Positions 60,942 through 64,000 of a DNA stretch of 64,000 nt are shown piece after piece. The notes below the pieces were generated by a model that made no database searches, had not been told where the DNA came from, and saw only the letters and a program-made list of their open reading frames with translations. Made by a program: the position numbers and the translations under genes. The stretch lies in the NCBI GenBank assembly GCA_013176395.1, contig JABMLP010000008.1, positions 1,116,001 to 1,180,000 on the forward strand, written 5' to 3'. The stretch's first letter is position 1, and each line of letters starts with the position of its first letter. The stretch is from Venturia oleaginea. Lineage: Eukaryota > Ascomycota > Dothideomycetes > Venturiales > Venturiaceae.

Positions 60942-62955
60942 ACGGCGCGGTCTGTAATGAGGAAATATGATTTGAATGACTGCTAGTTGATGGGGTTTTG
61001 AAACATATCAATGCGAGTATCGACTGATTCGCAGGAGTCAAGGCGCATCGAATTTGTGGATTTTGCTTAGGATTGGATTACCCCGGTTGAACAATGCTAT
61101 TTTTTCTTTAACCACTTCACGTAATCATCTGCAGCTTACGATCAATATCGGTGTGTTACTGGCTATCGAATTTCTCGACGCCACCATAAATTCGGATATA
61201 TCGATCGTGAGTAGGCGAAGTGCAACTGAAGTACAAAGCTAATTTCGTGATTCATGGAGGCAGAGGGGGCACTGAATTTTTTGAAGGCACTGCATCTGTG
61301 AGTTTTGACAGCGAGTGACTGATTGTGAATGTGGGACGCCATATCTAGGTAATGTTCCTAGTCTGCGTGGCGCAAGGTTGGTATAACGACGGTGAAGAGC
61401 GCGATTCCGAAGACCTATTGATCGAGGCCAGCAGGCATTGGATGACGGTTATAATATCTTCATTTTACTCACAATTACCTGCATTGAATATGACCGCCTT
61501 AATAACAATGTATACAGATGACGGTGGAGAATGGAGCCACACTTCACGTCAAGTAGTAGGGACACACAACTTCGACAAGAACTATAAACAGGTGTATAAA
61601 TTGAACAACAATAGCCAACAGAAAAACAGGCGCTGCCAACGTCAAAGAAGTCAAACAAGAGTCTGGAATCAGCGAAGGTTTAGGGGAGACCCTTATTTGT
61701 GAATCATATATTCCAGAATGCGCCAATATTTGACATGGAAAGGCGCTATGGTATACCCCTTGGTTGTATGGTTAGCTTTTTGTCATTTTTTGGAGCAAAA
61801 ACTTGTAGAGGAGATGGTGATGATGAATGGTGTGCTACGTAGTCATAGTGAGTTTCACTTCTGTGGGATGAGATATTCCTACAACAGACTGACTCTTTGA
61901 CAACGAAAAGATAAAGCTTTACCAAGTATGGTCACATCTGGACCACTTACAAAGTGCTTATCATTCTTGGTATTGATATGGCGTGTAACCTTGCTCAGAA
62001 ACTTGAACCCACAGACCTATCGTGAATTCTGAGACGTCAAGTCCAATTCATCGAGTACCACACAACTGTAAGTGAAAAAGGCTCAGTCATGGCTTCACTC
62101 ATTAAACTCATCACCTCAGCGATATCCGAAATCCACCTTACCTTCGAGTCTTTCGGAATTTCGCCACCCCAGCGTCCTATCTGTACAATCCTTCTCACCA
62201 CAACTTCGCCATATCTCCTCCTACATTCTTACACCCAGCGCACATCAGACACACAAGGAAAGTTACCTAGTGTCTTTCTTAACGATCTCACAAATCTTTA
62301 GCGGTGGTGTGATCCGTTTTTAGCTGCACTACTTGTCATGATACAGGTGTCGCACATTTGTGATCCTTTCGTGACCTAGGAATATAGTGTTGATTTTATG
62401 AAAGAGCAGTGTTTCTATTCCATTGAGACCTGTTACTTAAGCTTGCTGGTGACCATCACTTGATAGTCACGAGCCAGTTTCTGCCAGATTCCCTGGTCTT
62501 CTTTTTGCGAGGTGAGAGACCCCCGGATGGAGACACCATCTTTGGCTATTGAAATCTTCGTGCTCTGTGACTAGCACATCATCCATTCAAGTCAGTAAGG
62601 GTAGCGTCTGCCAAATTCGCGTCTGACACCTCCATATCCTCAAGGTCTCTCATGACCTCCCCCATTCCCACTCCCACTTCCAGGTCCTCTGCCGAACGTA
62701 GACCAGTCGAAAGGACGACTGATGAGCTTCAAGGGAAAGTGATTGAGCACAGTCATGGCTGACTTGTAGAATGTGGTGAAGGTTTGTGTAAGAATGAATG
62801 GGTTTGTGCTGAAGCAGTCATCAGAACGAGTTGAATTGTATGCATGAGTTGTAAGTACAGTTGTTCAAAGGGATTGAATACACTCAAAGATCCTGCAAGA
62901 GGATGTAATCTATCTGTAAGTGGTGACCCCATGGCCTCATTCATACAGTTTTCTT
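60942..62955. other. 2 kb region without a confident gene
   Basis: Several short frames on both strands (for example 61352-61702 and 62072-62323 plus) lack recognisable domains or splice context. No repeat structure noticed. Confidence 0.45.
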
Positions 62956-63221
62956 CTACTGCTCCTGGACGTAATTCGTAGTTTCTGCGACAATCGCGTG
63001 GACTTCCTTCAACTTCATTGCCCAAGCTCTCATTTCATCGCGCTCACGTTGACTTCCCGCGTGGCGCCCGGGATTCGGACGCGTTCTTCTTTGGATTCGA
63101 TGAATGGTGTCTTGGCTCCGTGGGATAAGACGAGGATGCGCTGGCGAATTTCGCGGGGAAAAACGAGGAAATTGGCGGGTTTGGTTGTGGCCTTCAATGG
63201 CTTGCTCTGATCTTGAGCCAT
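62956..63221 (-). pseudogene. F-box/2EXR-like relic with a frameshift
   Basis: A minus frame has NFLVFPREIRQRILVLSHGA, the same motif class as the relic at 40607. It stops after REVNVSAMK. The overlapping frame continues with ERDEMRAWAMKLKEVHAIVA and ends at 62956, matching the RxWxxxLRKVH block of that family. No intron of usable size fits between the two. A short real protein of 63 aa is the alternative. Confidence 0.4.
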
Positions 63222-63813
63222 GATATCTTGATCTTGGGCTGTTCATAGAGTAAGGCCATGCTGGATTTGCGAAAAGAGACTGGCAAAAATCTCGATGCGC
63301 CGACCAAATTGCTTCAAGGCGAAATTGTTATCGGAAAACGGTGTGGAAACCTGTTGGTTTTTCACAAATCTCGACTCTGCTTGCCGCACGGCTGCGGCTA
63401 ACATATTTTTCTTTTTATTCTAGGAGGTGTGCTTCTCCATTGCATCGACACGACTTGCTCGTAATCCGACGGAGAGCTCCTTGTGAGCAGCTCATGGTTA
63501 TTTCTGGCCAGAAGCTGCGCTTTCTGGTCTATCTCAAAGCACAAATAACAGAGCTTGTTGTAGTTCAATGAGTTGAAAGGTAGGCTGTTCAGAGTTTACC
63601 TCTATTCTTAACTTCAGCTTCTCTACTAACAGAGATTACAAGCAGTAATTAGACCAGCGATGACCAAAGGGATACTCGCAGTATACCATTTTCCCTCGTC
63701 GCCAAAACAAATTCCCAAAACACAGCAATCTGGTGGTTAGCCGAGAATTGCATAGCAACCAATATCCCAATTCATCCGCATCGCCATTCAACCCCCATCC
63801 TCCTCACAACTCC
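63222..63813. other. Intergenic region
   Basis: No feature recognised. Confidence 0.45.
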
Positions 63814-63954
63814 CTACCATGGACTCCCACCCCCCTCCACCTTCAAAAATACCTCCGTCTCAGCCAAAAAGTTTCCCTCAGTATTAAACAACACCTCCAC
63901 AATCGCCTTAAAATCCTCCATCCTGACACCCACCTCCAACTCCACCATGTCCAT
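63814..63954 (-). CDS. Possible 3' exon of a gene entering from beyond the window
   Basis: A minus frame of 46 codons reads MDMVELEVGVRMEDFKAIVE and onward to TAG at 63814, with very protein-like composition. It may extend upstream to an acceptor (CTCTGAG, about 63967) as the last exon of a gene lying to the right. Too short to identify. Confidence 0.25.
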   Translation of the reverse strand: MDMVELEVGVRMEDFKAIVEVLFNTEGNFLAETEVFLKVEGGGSPW

Positions 63955-64000
63955 TGAGAAAATGTCTCAGAGAAGCTTTGTAAGGATCACCCTTATACTC

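Noticed and set aside
61352..61702. 116-codon plus frame
   Set aside because: No domain, basic low-complexity end, no splice context.

Overview
The window looks like nuclear DNA of a filamentous ascomycete (Pezizomycotina, possibly a leotiomycete; the class is a guess). Genes are mostly split by 45-70 nt GT-AG introns, many with CTAAC/CTGAC-like branch sites. Single-gene transcription units lie on both strands, and the conserved products are fungal: a Puf3-like Pumilio protein, Sld7, Pcf11, ATP synthase beta, glycogen branching enzyme, mitochondrial ClpX and adenylate kinase. I rebuilt exon-intron structures by hand from splice signals, reading frame and family motifs. No homology search was run.

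Layout. 0-9.3 kb: PUF RNA-binding protein (+), a 3 kb gene-free convergent region, a PlsC-type acyltransferase (-), and a small unknown gene (+). 9.6-14 kb: a Gly/Lys/Pro-rich protein (+) and a secreted protein (+) with many dibasic sites, interrupted by a +1 frame change at TTT-TGA. 14-23 kb: a frameshifted F-box gene, Sld7 (-), an MFS transporter with six introns (-), and an unknown F-box/2EXR-like gene (+). 23-28 kb: sparse; a 77-residue cysteine-rich secreted protein with a TATA box, a purine tract, a 33-bp minisatellite, and a second Gly/Lys/Pro-rich gene (-). 28-36 kb: a fungal-specific transcription factor without a zinc cluster (+), three decayed F-box-like/ankyrin loci, and a broken GH47 mannosidase gene (-). 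38-46 kb: a mitochondrial class III CoA-transferase (-), another F-box-like relic, a membrane protein (-), and ATP2 (-). 46-47.2 kb: a Fot1/pogo-type DNA transposon with intact terminal repeats but an internally deleted transposase. 47.5-61 kb: ClpX (-) diverging from glycogen branching enzyme (+), a MITE-like element, a frameshifted F-box gene, adenylate kinase (-), Pcf11 (-) and a secreted I9-type inhibitor (+). The last 3 kb hold only a relic and a possible partial exon.

The housekeeping genes are intact and do not form an obvious pathway cluster. Several serve mitochondria (ATP2, ClpX, the CoA-transferase), but this may be chance. The accessory story is a dense set of decaying F-box/2EXR-like genes, a transposon and MITE, and fast-evolving secreted or low-complexity proteins. 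The best candidates for something undescribed are the dibasic-site-rich secreted protein with a possible programmed +1 frameshift, the pair of Gly/Lys/Pro-rich proteins, the cysteine-rich secreted protein beside a minisatellite, and the deleted transposase that keeps its DNA-binding part. None is proven to be a new system.
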